Assembly: GCA_964602445.1 (NCBI GenBank)
Contig: CAZRQV010000008.1
Span: 1-64,000, forward strand
Direction: 5' to 3'
DNA from: HGM12587 sp964602445
GTDB taxonomy: Bacteria > Bacillota > Clostridia > Lachnospirales > Lachnospiraceae
Length of the DNA stretch: 64,000 nt
Shown here: piece by piece, positions 8,381-17,862 of the stretch
How positions within the stretch are numbered: position 1 is the stretch's first letter
Layout of the letters: each line of letters opens with the position of its first letter
Position numbers and translations under genes: made by a program
Notes under the pieces: model-generated
Told to the model about the DNA's origin: nothing
What the model saw: the letters and a program-made list of their open reading frames with translations, nothing else
The model's database searches: none

Positions 8381-8773
8381 TTAGAATTTCACAGTTTCCG
8401 GTTCATGTGTAAAGGAAGAAAATACTGCAGTTGCATTCCGGAAATAAAATACTTCTGTATTGCCATCATCCGGAGAATACATTTTCTGTAAAGACGGATA
8501 GGCATCCAGCATGGACTGTCTTGCTTCTCTTCGATCGTCTTCTACAAGTTCTCCTGCTACACGGAGCCATTCTCCATTCTTAAAGGCACAAATCTCTGCT
8601 TTTGGATTTCCATGAAGCTGTTTGGAAACTTCCTTTACTTTTCCGGTCTGAATGTATACCTTACCTTCGAAAATATGGGCAGTGCCGAAAGGTCTGACTC
8701 TTGGCTGATCCCCTTCTGTCGTCGCCAGATAATAAGTTCCTGCTTCTTTTAAAAATTTTACTACACGTTCCAT
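8381..8773 (-). CDS. pyridoxamine 5'-phosphate oxidase-like flavin-binding protein
   Basis: The 130-residue single split-barrel protein resembles the PNPOx-like FMN-binding family. The N-terminal strand order FLKEAGTYYLATTEGDQPRVRPFGTAHIFEGKVYIQTG is the family hallmark, followed by PKAEICAFKNGEWLRVAGEL. Most members bind FMN or F420 and reduce small molecules or act in stress. The substrate here is unknown. It is a single gene that ends before a bidirectional terminator. Confidence 0.8.
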   Translation of the reverse strand: MERVVKFLKEAGTYYLATTEGDQPRVRPFGTAHIFEGKVYIQTGKVKEVSKQLHGNPKAEICAFKNGEWLRVAGELVEDDRREARQSMLDAYPSLQKMYSPDDGNTEVFYFRNATAVFSSFTHEPETVKF

Positions 8774-8831
8774 GATGCAATTCTCCTACTGTAATTTTTA
8801 TCCTGTCATTTTATTTTCAACAATGCTGAAA

Positions 8832-10385
8832 TTATAATTTGGTAGTCCACTGGCTGCAGTCCCAGACTTCTGTTGCCAGACCGTCATAAAATTCCGGTTC
8901 ATGGCACACCATCAGAATACTTCCTTTGTATGCCTGCAGTGCTCGTTTTAATTCGTCTTTCGCATCTACATCCAGATGGTTGGTCGGTTCGTCCAATACC
9001 AAAATGTTTGTTTCACGATTGATCAGTTTGCAAAGTCTGACTTTCGCTTGTTCTCCACCGCTTAATACCTTCACTTTACTCTCGATATGTTTGGTCGTCA
9101 GACCACATTTCGCCAGTGCAGAACGAACTTCGTACTGGGTAAATCCCGGAAATTCCTGCCAGATTTCTTCAATACAGGTTGTCTGGATATCCTGACTCAT
9201 TTCCTGTTCAAAATATCCGATGCTTAAATAGTCTCCCAACTGTGCTTTTCCTTCTAACGGTTCGATCAAACCTAAAATACTCTTTAAAAGCGTTGTTTTT
9301 CCGATTCCGTTCGCACCCGTCAGAACAATTTTCTTTCCTCGTTCCATTTCCAAGGTTAATGGTTTAGATAATGGTTCCTGATATCCGATGACCAGATTTT
9401 CTGTCTGGAAAATATATTTTCCCGGTACTCTGGCTTCTTTAAAATGAAACTCCGGCTTCGGTCTTTCTGCTGCCAGTTCAATCAGATCCATTTTATCCAG
9501 TTTTTTCTGTCGGGACATTGCCATATTTCTGGTAGAAACTCTTGCTTTATTTCTTGCAACAAAATCTTTCAGATCAGCAATTTCTTTCTGCTGTCTGTTG
9601 TAGGCTGCTTCCAGCTGAGCCTTCTTCATGGCATAAACTTCCTGGAATTTATCATAATCTCCCACATAACGTTCCAACTTCTGATGATCCATATGATAGA
9701 TCAGATTAATCACGCTGTTTAAGAACGGAATATCATGGGAAATCAAAATAAATGCATTTTCATACTCATTCAGATATCGTTTCAGCCACTCAATATGCTC
9801 TACATCCAGATAGTTTGTCGGCTCGTCCAGCAGTAAAATATCCGGTTTTTCCAGAAGTAATTTTCCTAACAGCACCTTCGTTCTCTGACCGCCGGAAAGT
9901 TCTGTCACATCTTTATCCAGTCCGATGTCTGCAAGTCCCAAAGCTCTGCCGACTTCCTCTACTTTAGAATCAATCATATAGAAATCATGGGCAGATAACA
10001 GTTCCTGAATCACCCCTGTTTCTTCCATATAAACAGCCATCTCTTCTTCTGTCGCTTCTGCCATTTTCTCATACATGGCATTCATATCATTTTCCAACTG
10101 AAAAAGAAATTCAAAAGCACTTGCCAGTACCTGACGAATGGTCATGCCTTTTTCCAGTACTGTATGCTGATCCAGATAACCAACACGTACATTTTTTGAC
10201 CATTCTACCTTTCCTTCGTCCGGCATCAATTTTCCGGTAATGATATTCATAAAGGTGGATTTACCTTCTCCATTGGCACCGATCAGTCCAATGTGTTCTC
10301 CTTTGAGAAGGCGGAAGGAAACATCGTCAAAAATTGCTCTGTCTCCGAATCCATGGGTTAAGTGTTCTACATTTAAAATACTCAT
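8832..10385 (-). CDS. ABC-F family ATPase (YkpA/YbiT-like)
   Basis: This soluble protein has two ABC domains and no membrane segment, as in translation-factor ABC-F proteins that act at the ribosomal E site. Domain 1 has Walker A GANGEGKST (36-44), signature LSGGQ and Walker B ILLLDEPTNYLD. A charged linker follows, then domain 2 with GANGIGKTT, LSGGEQ and ILVLDEPTNHLD. The start is set at 10385 because that ATG overlaps the proA stop (ATGA) and the upstream 14-residue extension is not conserved. Resistance function is possible but not indicated. Confidence 0.88.
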   Translation of the reverse strand: MSILNVEHLTHGFGDRAIFDDVSFRLLKGEHIGLIGANGEGKSTFMNIITGKLMPDEGKVEWSKNVRVGYLDQHTVLEKGMTIRQVLASAFEFLFQLENDMNAMYEKMAEATEEEMAVYMEETGVIQELLSAHDFYMIDSKVEEVGRALGLADIGLDKDVTELSGGQRTKVLLGKLLLEKPDILLLDEPTNYLDVEHIEWLKRYLNEYENAFILISHDIPFLNSVINLIYHMDHQKLERYVGDYDKFQEVYAMKKAQLEAAYNRQQKEIADLKDFVARNKARVSTRNMAMSRQKKLDKMDLIELAAERPKPEFHFKEARVPGKYIFQTENLVIGYQEPLSKPLTLEMERGKKIVLTGANGIGKTTLLKSILGLIEPLEGKAQLGDYLSIGYFEQEMSQDIQTTCIEEIWQEFPGFTQYEVRSALAKCGLTTKHIESKVKVLSGGEQAKVRLCKLINRETNILVLDEPTNHLDVDAKDELKRALQAYKGSILMVCHEPEFYDGLATEVWDCSQWTTKL

Positions 10386-11623
10386 CGAATTTGTCCGTCT
10401 CCATAAATCATATATTTGTAGCAGCAAAGCTCTTCCAATCCCATCGGACCTCTGGCATGAAGTTTCTGGGTAGAGATTCCCATCTCACAGCCCAGACCAA
10501 ATTCTCCGCCATCGGTAAATCTGGTAGAAGCATTGACATAGACCGCTGCACTGTCTACTGCCATCATAAATTTTCTTGCAGTTTCCTGATCTTCCGTCAC
10601 AATCCCATCGCTGTGTCCCGTATGATGTTCGCTGATATGAGCAATGGCTTCTTCCACGCTGTCCACCACTTTCACTGCAAGAATATAATCCAGAAATTCT
10701 GTATCAAAATCATTTTCATCGGCCGGTACACCGTCAATGACCTTCGCCGCTCTTTCATCCAGACGAAGTTCTACCGGATGTTCGCCTTGATCCAGCATTT
10801 CTTTTAATTTCGGTAAAAATTGTTCATAAATGTCTTTATGTACCACACATACCTCTTCTGCATTACATACAGATGGTCTGCTGGTTTTTGCGTTTCGAAT
10901 GATTTTTAACGCTTTTTCCTGATCCGCATATCGATCCACGTAAACATGACAGATTCCAGTACCGGTCTGTATACAAGGCACTTTTGCATTTTCTGTACAG
11001 GCACGGATCAATCCTGCACCGCCCCTTGGAATCAAAAGATCTACATATCCCACGGCGGTCATCAGCTCTGTTGCCGACGCTCTGGTGGTATCTTCAATCA
11101 GATTGATAGCATCTTCAGAGATTCCAGCTCTTACCAGTCCTCTTTTTAAACATTTCACAATCGCTGCTGCAGAACGATAGGCTTCTTTTCCTCCACGAAG
11201 CACACAGACATTACCGCTTTTTAATGCCAATGCTGCTGCATCTGAAGTTACGTTTGGACGGCTTTCATAAATGATTGCGATTACACCCATTGCAACCGCT
11301 GTTTTTTCGATCACCAGTCCGTTCGGCCGCTGAATCCTTCTCAAAACTTTTCCCACCGGATCCGGCAGTTCTGCGACTTCTTTGATTCCCTGTGCCATTC
11401 CTTCGATCCGACTCTCGGAAAGTGCCAGTCGATCCATCATGACTTCCGAAATCTTTCCTTTGGAAGCTTCCAGATCTTTTACATTTTCTTTCAAGATCTC
11501 TTCTGTACCATTCAACAGTTCTTCTGCCATAAAACGAAGGGCTGCATTCTTTTTTTCCGTATCAGCCAGCATCATAGACGCTTTTGCACTTTTTGCCGCT
11601 GTTAAAATCTCCTGTGTTGTCAT
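10382..11623 (-). CDS. proA: gamma-glutamyl phosphate reductase
   Basis: ProA reduces glutamyl-5-phosphate with NADPH to glutamate-5-semialdehyde in proline synthesis. The 413-residue product has the family blocks VIAIIYESRPNVTSDAAALALKSGN and LIPRGGAGLI. The catalytic-cysteine region is SVCNAEEVCVVH, with the cysteine at about 254. It lies 9 nt after proB and overlaps the ABC-F ATPase by 4 nt. Order and spacing indicate a proC-proB-proA operon. Confidence 0.96.
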   Translation of the reverse strand: MTTQEILTAAKSAKASMMLADTEKKNAALRFMAEELLNGTEEILKENVKDLEASKGKISEVMMDRLALSESRIEGMAQGIKEVAELPDPVGKVLRRIQRPNGLVIEKTAVAMGVIAIIYESRPNVTSDAAALALKSGNVCVLRGGKEAYRSAAAIVKCLKRGLVRAGISEDAINLIEDTTRASATELMTAVGYVDLLIPRGGAGLIRACTENAKVPCIQTGTGICHVYVDRYADQEKALKIIRNAKTSRPSVCNAEEVCVVHKDIYEQFLPKLKEMLDQGEHPVELRLDERAAKVIDGVPADENDFDTEFLDYILAVKVVDSVEEAIAHISEHHTGHSDGIVTEDQETARKFMMAVDSAAVYVNASTRFTDGGEFGLGCEMGISTQKLHARGPMGLEELCCYKYMIYGDGQIR

Positions 11624-11632
11624 ACATCCACC

Positions 11633-12403
11633 TCACGAATTTTTTCCTACAAACCTTGTTCCTACTGCTTCTCCTTCCAGAATCTGATACAGGATTTCCG
11701 GTCTCTTTCCATTGGCTATGACCATATCACAGCCGGCATCTGTAGCAATCTGTGCAGCGATCAGTTTGGTCGCCATACCGCCGGTTCCCTGCCTGCTTCC
11801 GGCGCCGCCTGCCAGTTCCATGATTTCCGGAGTAATCTCCTCTACCAAAGGAATCAGCTTTCCGTCCGGATCTTTATGAGGATCTGCAGTAAACAATCCA
11901 TCAATATCAGTTAAAAGAATCACCAATTCCGCCTGAACGCTTTTTCCAACAATCGCCGCCAGCGTATCATTGTCTCCAATCTCAATCTGTTCCGTGGCAA
12001 CCGTATCATTTTCGTTAATGATCGGCAGTGCGCCCAGTTCCAGCAATCGTCTCAATGTATTTTCACAGTTATGTCTTCGTTTCTCGTTTTCAATATCTTC
12101 TCCGGTCAGAAGGATCTGTGCGACAGTATGATTATATTCCGTAAAAAGTTTATCATAGGTATACATCAATTCACACTGTCCTACAGCGGCCGCTGCCTGC
12201 TTGGTAGGCATATCTGATGGTTTTCCCGGCAGCAGCAGTTTGCCAACACCCATTCCGATGGCTCCGGAAGATACTAATACGATTTCATGACCTGCATTTT
12301 TCAGATCACTTAATACTTTTACCAGAGTTTCTACTCTCTGAATATTTAACCGTCCTGTAGGATGTGCCAAAGTAGACGTTCCTACTTTTACTACAATTCT
12401 CAT
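11633..12403 (-). CDS. proB: glutamate 5-kinase, short form without PUA domain
   Basis: ProB phosphorylates glutamate in the first step of proline synthesis and is usually the feedback-inhibited enzyme. The 256-residue product has the amino-acid kinase fold: VVKVGTSTL at the start, VSSGAIGMG, ENDTVATEQIEIGDNDTLAA and GTGGMATKLIAA. The C-terminal PUA domain present in 370-residue homologues is absent. This is a known short form, not a truncation. It lies 3 nt after proC and 9 nt before proA. Confidence 0.95.
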   Translation of the reverse strand: MRIVVKVGTSTLAHPTGRLNIQRVETLVKVLSDLKNAGHEIVLVSSGAIGMGVGKLLLPGKPSDMPTKQAAAAVGQCELMYTYDKLFTEYNHTVAQILLTGEDIENEKRRHNCENTLRRLLELGALPIINENDTVATEQIEIGDNDTLAAIVGKSVQAELVILLTDIDGLFTADPHKDPDGKLIPLVEEITPEIMELAGGAGSRQGTGGMATKLIAAQIATDAGCDMVIANGKRPEILYQILEGEAVGTRFVGKNS

Positions 12404-12406
12404 CTC

Positions 12407-13222
12407 TTATTTCTTCCCCAACTCTTTTGTTTTTTCATATGCCGCATCGACAGCCTCAAAGACGGTTCCGCGAAATCCGCCTTTTTCTAACGCACGTACT
12501 CCCTGGATCGTACTTCCGCCCGGTGAACACACTGCATCTTTTAATGCTCCCGGATGCTGTCCGCTCTTTAATACCATTTCTGCAGAACCGAGCAGCATCT
12601 GCGCTGCGTATTCCTGTGCTTTTGCACGGGGAAGTCCGCAGGCCACTCCTCCATCTGCCAACGCTTCTATAAAAAGATAGGCAAATGCAGGACCACATCC
12701 TGTCAATGCACTTCCGGCGTCCATTAATGTTTCCGGAAGTTCATCAAACTTTCCGGCCGCTTTCATTATATGAAGAAACGTGACCATTTCATCTAAATGG
12801 GTTTTGGTACTGCAGTATAAGATCATTCCGCTTCCTACCGCTGCCGGTGTATTCGGCATCAGACGGATCACCGGATAATGATCTCCCGCCATTTCCTGAA
12901 TGGTTTCCATCGTCAGCCCCGCTGCCATCGTTACGAGGACAAAACGATCGGTTCGATTTTTCAGTACCGGAGCGATTTCTTCCAGTACCTCCTGCATCAT
13001 CTGCGGTTTTACCCCCAGAAAAATATATTGACAATATTTTGCAATTTCCTTGTTCGTTCCTACCAGTGCCCCGCCAAGGGTTTCTGCCAGTTTTTCCGCC
13101 TTTGACCCGGTTCTGTTGGCAAGACAGATCTGACCCGGCAGGATCATGTCTGATTTTGCTGCCGCTTTCGCTAAGGCGCTTCCCATATTGCCGCAGCCGA
13201 TAAATCCGATATAAGCTTCCAT
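12407..13222 (-). CDS. proC: pyrroline-5-carboxylate reductase
   Basis: ProC reduces pyrroline-5-carboxylate to proline using NAD(P)H. The 271-residue product begins with a Rossmann motif (IGFIGCGNMGSALAKAAAK). It has the conserved LMPNTPAAVGSGM and the C-terminal family signature around KDAVCSPGGSTIQGVRALE. It is the first gene of the proline operon, with a GGAGG site and a good promoter upstream. All three proline genes are present, so glutamate-to-proline synthesis is complete here. Confidence 0.96.
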   Translation of the reverse strand: MEAYIGFIGCGNMGSALAKAAAKSDMILPGQICLANRTGSKAEKLAETLGGALVGTNKEIAKYCQYIFLGVKPQMMQEVLEEIAPVLKNRTDRFVLVTMAAGLTMETIQEMAGDHYPVIRLMPNTPAAVGSGMILYCSTKTHLDEMVTFLHIMKAAGKFDELPETLMDAGSALTGCGPAFAYLFIEALADGGVACGLPRAKAQEYAAQMLLGSAEMVLKSGQHPGALKDAVCSPGGSTIQGVRALEKGGFRGTVFEAVDAAYEKTKELGKK

Positions 13223-13250
13223 CTTTTGTCCTCCTCATTGCATTTTTTAA

Positions 13251-13279
13251 ATTTTATGACACAACGAGAAAAAGGTCAA
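13251..13279 (-). promoter_or_regulatory. proCBA promoter
   Basis: On the minus strand TTGACC (13274-13279), a 17-nt spacer and TAAAAT (13251-13256) lie directly before the proC ribosome site. The leader is short, about 20 nt. Confidence 0.7.
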
Positions 13280-13284
13280 TATGC

Positions 13285-13675
13285 TTTATTACGTTTTCAC
13301 GCTAAAGTGTCGATGTTTCAGCCGAATTTCTTATTTTCACAGACACCTCCCCCGTCCCTATTTTTGCTCCACAAGGCATCGCAAAACAGGGGACAGGCGG
13401 CGGTGTTTGGCAAAATTTATGTTATCGACACAACCAGAACATTTTTCTTTCATTATGTCAACTCACAACCGTAAAGATGGGAAGCTTTTGGGTGTACGGT
13501 GTTAAGTGGATGAGTCCGAAGATCCCGCTCTTAGAACTACTCCGCGAAACACCCATTGGTGTGAGCGGTTTGTAGTTCTTAGAAAGCAGCTGAGGAGGAA
13601 GGAACCTGCCGGGCACAACAGCTATCACATCTTACAGTGTAAACTCAGAATTCTAGTCAAAAATTTTACTTCGAA
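13285..13675 (+). repeat. dispersed element, copy B
   Basis: This copy fills the gap between the proC promoter and the pepT stop. The left part has a hairpin at about 13355-13395 (GTCCC..TTTTTGC pairing with GCAAAACAGGGGAC). The core blocks are 13506-13525 and 13588-13614, identical to copies A and C. The 62-nt insert between them has a different sequence from A and C but folds as a strong hairpin (TTAGAACTAC/GTAGTTCTTAG with CACC-CATT-GGTG inside). An outer stem ACCGTA/TACGGT precedes the core. Terminal inverted repeats are not clear in this copy. No gene is seen. Confidence 0.68.
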
Positions 13676-13677
13676 TA

Positions 13678-14898
13678 CTACTCGTGAAGAAAATGTGCCA
13701 TGATCTTCAGCATCATTTCCACGCAAAGGTCCATGCCTTCTGCAGTCACATGTTCATACGGTCCGTGGAAGCCAAATCCACCGGTACCAAGATTCGGGCA
13801 TGGAAGTCCCATAAAACTTAATCTTGCACCATCTGTGCCGCCGCGGATTGCTACGACTGCCGGATTTAATCCTACTTCTTTTGCAGCTTCCTTGGCATAA
13901 TCGATCAGGTACAGATGCGGTTCAATCTTTTCTTTCATATTATAATACTGATCTTTCACCGTCAGTTCTGCGGTTCCTGCACCGTATTTTTCATTGATTT
14001 CACGAACGATGTTCTGCATGAATTCTTTTTTGGCTTCAAATTTTTCTCTGTCGTGATCACGAATGATATATTCCAGTTTTGCCTGTTCTACCGTTCCGTG
14101 CATATCTGTCAGATGGAAAAATCCTTCATAGCCTTCTGTTTTGGAAGGAACTTCGTCTGCCGGAAGCATTCCGTTGAGTTCCATGGCAACCAGCTGCGCA
14201 TTGATCATAATATCTTTTGCACTTCCCGGATGAACATTATTACCATTCACGATCACAACTGCACCTGCTGCATTGAAGTTTTCGTATTCAATCTCGCCTT
14301 CTTTTCCGCCATCCATTGTATAGGCAACATCTGCGCCAAATCTTTCTACATCAAAATGATCTGCACCTTCTCCGATTTCTTCATCCGGAGTAAAACTGAT
14401 ACAAAGTTTTCCATGTGGAATATTTTCAGATAAAATACGTTCCAGCATAGTCATGATCTCCGCAATACCGCTCTTATCATCAGAACCTAACAAAGAAGTT
14501 CCGTCGGTTGTGATCAGGGTACGTCCTTTCATCTCTGCAAGATCCGGAAAATCTTTTACTTTTAAGATGCGTCCGCTTTCTCCCAGAACAACATCTGTTC
14601 CATCATAATTTTCAATGATCTGAGGTTTTACACCGCATCCATTAAAATCCGGTGCCGTATCCATATGGGCGATAAATCCAAGACTTTTACAGTTTTCATA
14701 TCCTTCTGTGGCAGGAATCGAAGCGTAGACGTAACATTTTTCATCCACTTCTGCATTGTCCACACCCAATGCTTTCAACTCTTCTACCAGCATTTTTGCC
14801 AGATTAAACTGGCATGCAGATGATGGATGGAGTCCGGAAACCGGATCACTTGGAGTATCCACCGCTGCGTATTTTAATAATCTTTCATATGCTTTCAT
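13678..14898 (-). CDS. pepT: peptidase T (tripeptide aminopeptidase)
   Basis: PepT removes the N-terminal residue of tripeptides in the cytoplasm. The 406-residue M20 metallopeptidase shows the zinc-ligand motifs in order: GFIAHMDTAPD, LLGSDDKSGIAEIM, SFTPDEEIGEGADHF, VAYTMDGG and GFHGPYEHV near the C-terminus. Length is normal. It has a GGAG site, stands alone, and is flanked on both sides by dispersed repeat elements. Confidence 0.94.
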   Translation of the reverse strand: MKAYERLLKYAAVDTPSDPVSGLHPSSACQFNLAKMLVEELKALGVDNAEVDEKCYVYASIPATEGYENCKSLGFIAHMDTAPDFNGCGVKPQIIENYDGTDVVLGESGRILKVKDFPDLAEMKGRTLITTDGTSLLGSDDKSGIAEIMTMLERILSENIPHGKLCISFTPDEEIGEGADHFDVERFGADVAYTMDGGKEGEIEYENFNAAGAVVIVNGNNVHPGSAKDIMINAQLVAMELNGMLPADEVPSKTEGYEGFFHLTDMHGTVEQAKLEYIIRDHDREKFEAKKEFMQNIVREINEKYGAGTAELTVKDQYYNMKEKIEPHLYLIDYAKEAAKEVGLNPAVVAIRGGTDGARLSFMGLPCPNLGTGGFGFHGPYEHVTAEGMDLCVEMMLKIMAHFLHE

Positions 14899-14974
14899 AT
14901 CATATTCTCCTTTTTATCATTCATAATTAACTTTCCATATCACAACCAGGCCACTTTGCAACAACTAACCAGAA

Positions 14975-15340
14975 AAGGATACTTTTTTGTAATCAATTTT
15001 TACAAGCACCATCCTCCGCCTCCTTTGGCCAAATGCATCGCAAAACAGGGGGCAGATGCTTATGAATTATTAGAATCATCATTGAAAATCAAAATTATCT
15101 TCATCGTAAGCGTATATTTTTTCAAAGCACAGCCGTAATGATGGAGCACTGTCCAAAGCACGGCGTTAAGTGGATGAGTCCGAAGATCCAGCACTAGCAG
15201 CTCATTAATGAGGAAGCCTTTGCTGACGAATTTAGGAGCTGGTTGTGATTAGCTGAGGAGGAAGGAACCTGCCGGGCGTGACAGTCTCCAGCTTACGGCG
15301 TAAACTGAAAAATACACATTACAAAAAAGGATCTCTTTTG
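14975..15340 (+). repeat. dispersed element, copy C (best terminal repeats)
   Basis: This element of about 365 bp has clear terminal inverted repeats: GGATACTTTTTTGTAAT at about 14978-14994 and ATTACAAAAAAGGATC at about 15318-15333. It carries the left module (AAATGCATCGCAAAACAGGG). The core blocks are 15170-15189 and 15251-15277, with a 61-nt insert close to that of copy A. The outer stem is GCCGT/ACGGC. The end has a small TTAC-GGC-GTAA hairpin shared with other copies. The right end almost touches the MATE stop codon. There is no coding capacity. Confidence 0.75.
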
Positions 15341-15355
15341 GTAATCAAGCACCCG

Positions 15356-16720
15356 TCATCTGCCCTCCAGTCGCTTTCTAAGCTTTCTCCACACGAAAAT
15401 GTAGCAGATCAAATGGGTGCCGCCGGTCAGGATCCAGCTGATAATGTAGGAACTATACAAAACGTCTAATGAATGATGGGCTGCAAACACTGTTGCGATC
15501 CACAGAATTCGAAATCCACAGGCACCGATGATCGATACGCACATCGGAACCACTGCATAGCCCAAACCTCGTAGCATTCCTACTAAGACGTCCATGATTC
15601 CGCATGGGAAGTACAAACGTCCAATCCAGCTCAAACGAATCATTCCATAAGCGATTACTTCTGCATCCGGGGAATAAATACTCAAAAGCTGCTCACCAAA
15701 CAGATAACAGCCGCCTCCCATTAGGATTCCCACCAGTGTCACCATCAAAAGACTGTTTCTTAATACTTTATTGATCCGGTCATATTTCCCGCCACCAAGA
15801 TTCTGGCTGGTAAAACAAAGTGCCGTCTGCTGGAAAGAATTCATTGCTGTATATACAAATCCTTCAATATTGGCCGCCGCACTGGAACCTGCCATAGCAA
15901 TCGAGCCAAAGGAATTGATGGAAGACTGGATCAGTACATTGGAAAAGGAAAAGACTGAACCCTGCAGTCCGGCCGGAAGTCCGTGGCGTAGCAGCAATCC
16001 TACTTTTTCTCTGTTCAATCCCAGTTTTTTCAAATCCAAATGACAGCTTCCTTCCATTTTGCACATGCAGCGAATAAGAAGAACAGCTGAGATTGTTTCT
16101 GAAGTGACCGTTGCCAAAGCAACACCGGCAACGCTTAATTTCAATCCAATGACAAAAATCAGATTTAAGAGTACATTGACAACTCCTGCTGCCGTAAGAT
16201 AATACAACGGTCTTTTCGTATCTCCCACTGCACGTAAGATGGCCGCACCGTAATTATAGATCAAAACTACCGGCATTCCGGCAAAATAAATCTTCACATA
16301 AATAGCTGCCAAATCTACCACATCTTCCGGTGAACCCATGAGCAACAGCAGCGGTTTTGCAAAAATATTTCCCAAAACTGCCAGAACGATTCCTGCCAAT
16401 GCAGCCAGCGTGATCGAAGTATGAACCGTTTCCTGAATCTCCTCTTCTTTTTTTGCTCCATAGTATCTGGCCACCAGAATATTGGCACCTACTGAAAGTC
16501 CCATAAACAAATTAACCAGCAGATTGATCAGCGAAGAAGTCGAGCCTACTGCTGCCAGTGCTTCTTTTCCTGCATATCTTCCTACAACAATGGTATCTGC
16601 CGCATTGAACAAAAGCTGCAGAATCCCGGAAAACATCAAAGGCACCGTAAAAAGCAGCATTTTTCCCGCCAATGGGCCTTCGCACATATTCATTTCATAA
16701 TTTTTCTTCTGTTTGCTCAC
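15356..16720 (-). CDS. MATE family efflux transporter
   Basis: The 454-residue polytopic protein has 12 predicted membrane segments in two repeated halves. It begins with the MATE-typical MLLFTVPLMFSGILQLLFNAADTIVVGRYAG and continues with AVGSTSSLINLLVNLFMGLSVGANILVARYYGA. The family exports drugs or metabolites using sodium or proton gradients; the substrate is not inferable. It is followed downstream by element C. The DUF4317 gene lies 20 nt upstream in the same orientation, so the two may be co-transcribed. Confidence 0.9.
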   Translation of the reverse strand: MSKQKKNYEMNMCEGPLAGKMLLFTVPLMFSGILQLLFNAADTIVVGRYAGKEALAAVGSTSSLINLLVNLFMGLSVGANILVARYYGAKKEEEIQETVHTSITLAALAGIVLAVLGNIFAKPLLLLMGSPEDVVDLAAIYVKIYFAGMPVVLIYNYGAAILRAVGDTKRPLYYLTAAGVVNVLLNLIFVIGLKLSVAGVALATVTSETISAVLLIRCMCKMEGSCHLDLKKLGLNREKVGLLLRHGLPAGLQGSVFSFSNVLIQSSINSFGSIAMAGSSAAANIEGFVYTAMNSFQQTALCFTSQNLGGGKYDRINKVLRNSLLMVTLVGILMGGGCYLFGEQLLSIYSPDAEVIAYGMIRLSWIGRLYFPCGIMDVLVGMLRGLGYAVVPMCVSIIGACGFRILWIATVFAAHHSLDVLYSSYIISWILTGGTHLICYIFVWRKLRKRLEGR

Positions 16721-16740
16721 AAATATCCCTGATTTCTTTT

Positions 16741-17862
16741 TTAAATTTTTACACTCACACCATTCACTTCCACATGATCGTCAATGGCAATGACAAGACA
16801 TTTTCTTCCATCAATTTCCATCGTTTCAATGAGGTCCGCTCTTTCCGGATTCACTTTGATCACCACATCCGGTGTTTCTACACTGAATTTTTTTACATTG
16901 ACCACATTGCTTGCCAAAAGAGTTGCACGTTCTCCTGCCACTGCATCAAATTCTTTGTCAAAGACCTGCATCTTTTCTTCTGTGGCACCGCTCTTTTCCA
17001 GAAGCTTTTTCATATCCATTTTAGAAAGTTCCAGCGGTTCCGGTGCTTCCTTATGCTCTTCCATCATTTCACAAAGATTGTCATGAAGATTTCGGACAAC
17101 CTCATATCCGCAGTCTTCTCCAAGGGTTTCTGCCACCACCGTATCAAAGATTTCTTTCTGACTTTTTGCTGTGACCGGAACTCCGGCACCGAAAACCTGA
17201 TCTATAAATTCCGGCTGCAGTTCTTCCGGATTTTTCGAATAATAAAGCACATTGTGAATATCTGTGGCGCGATCATTAAATGCCGGGAATAAAAATCCGT
17301 TCATCGGCATTTCCACGATCCAGTCACGGACTCTGTCTTCCATCAGATTCAGATCCGGATTATAGGACAGTGCTGCTTTGGAAAGATTGACCGGACAAAT
17401 ACTGCATAAAATGTGTCGGAATACCGTATCTGATGCATCATCCATTTCCAGTCCATCGGTAGATTTTCCCGGAACATCATATGCTGCATAGATCAGCACA
17501 ATATAATAATTTTCTCCATAATGATAATGTTCGATGACTTTGTCATAAAACTCTTCCACCAGCATATCATCTTTCAGCTCACTGTCTCTTAATTTTAAAA
17601 GAAATTCCTGCGGACCTCCCTGCATTTCAGACTCCAGCGAAAATTCCATATTCAGCATATTTTTTCCTACCGTACCGGAAAGTGTATGCTTGAAAATATC
17701 AAAATATTTGTATGCTTCTTCCTCCGGCATTGCCAAAAATGCCTGTTTTGACTGGCAGATCTTTTCTTTTTCATGATTTACATAACATCCACAAATACGG
17801 GTAATGGCACAATTAGCCGGTGTAAACTGTTTGCGGATTTCTAAAATCTCTTTTTTATTCAT
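16741..17862 (-). CDS. DUF4317 domain-containing protein
   Basis: This 373-residue soluble protein is recognised as DUF4317 from its start (MNKKEILEIRKQFTPANCAITRICGCYVN) and its internal HILCSICPVNLSKAALSYN. The family is common in Lachnospiraceae and has no established function. There is no signal peptide or membrane segment. Its start overlaps the end of the yjjG-like gene by 8 nt, so it is translated from the same message. Confidence 0.85.
   Translation of the reverse strand: MNKKEILEIRKQFTPANCAITRICGCYVNHEKEKICQSKQAFLAMPEEEAYKYFDIFKHTLSGTVGKNMLNMEFSLESEMQGGPQEFLLKLRDSELKDDMLVEEFYDKVIEHYHYGENYYIVLIYAAYDVPGKSTDGLEMDDASDTVFRHILCSICPVNLSKAALSYNPDLNLMEDRVRDWIVEMPMNGFLFPAFNDRATDIHNVLYYSKNPEELQPEFIDQVFGAGVPVTAKSQKEIFDTVVAETLGEDCGYEVVRNLHDNLCEMMEEHKEAPEPLELSKMDMKKLLEKSGATEEKMQVFDKEFDAVAGERATLLASNVVNVKKFSVETPDVVIKVNPERADLIETMEIDGRKCLVIAIDDHVEVNGVSVKI

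Noticed and set aside
12427..13238. Long frames overlapping proC on both strands
   Set aside because: They are shadows of proC; their products have no domain and no ribosome sites.
15115..15280. Resemblance of the repeat core to the 3' part of a cobalamin riboswitch (GAGTCCGAAGA and ACCTGCC)
   Set aside because: The B12-box GCCACTG and the 5' half are missing, and no cobalamin or related genes follow any copy. The likeness is short and could be chance.
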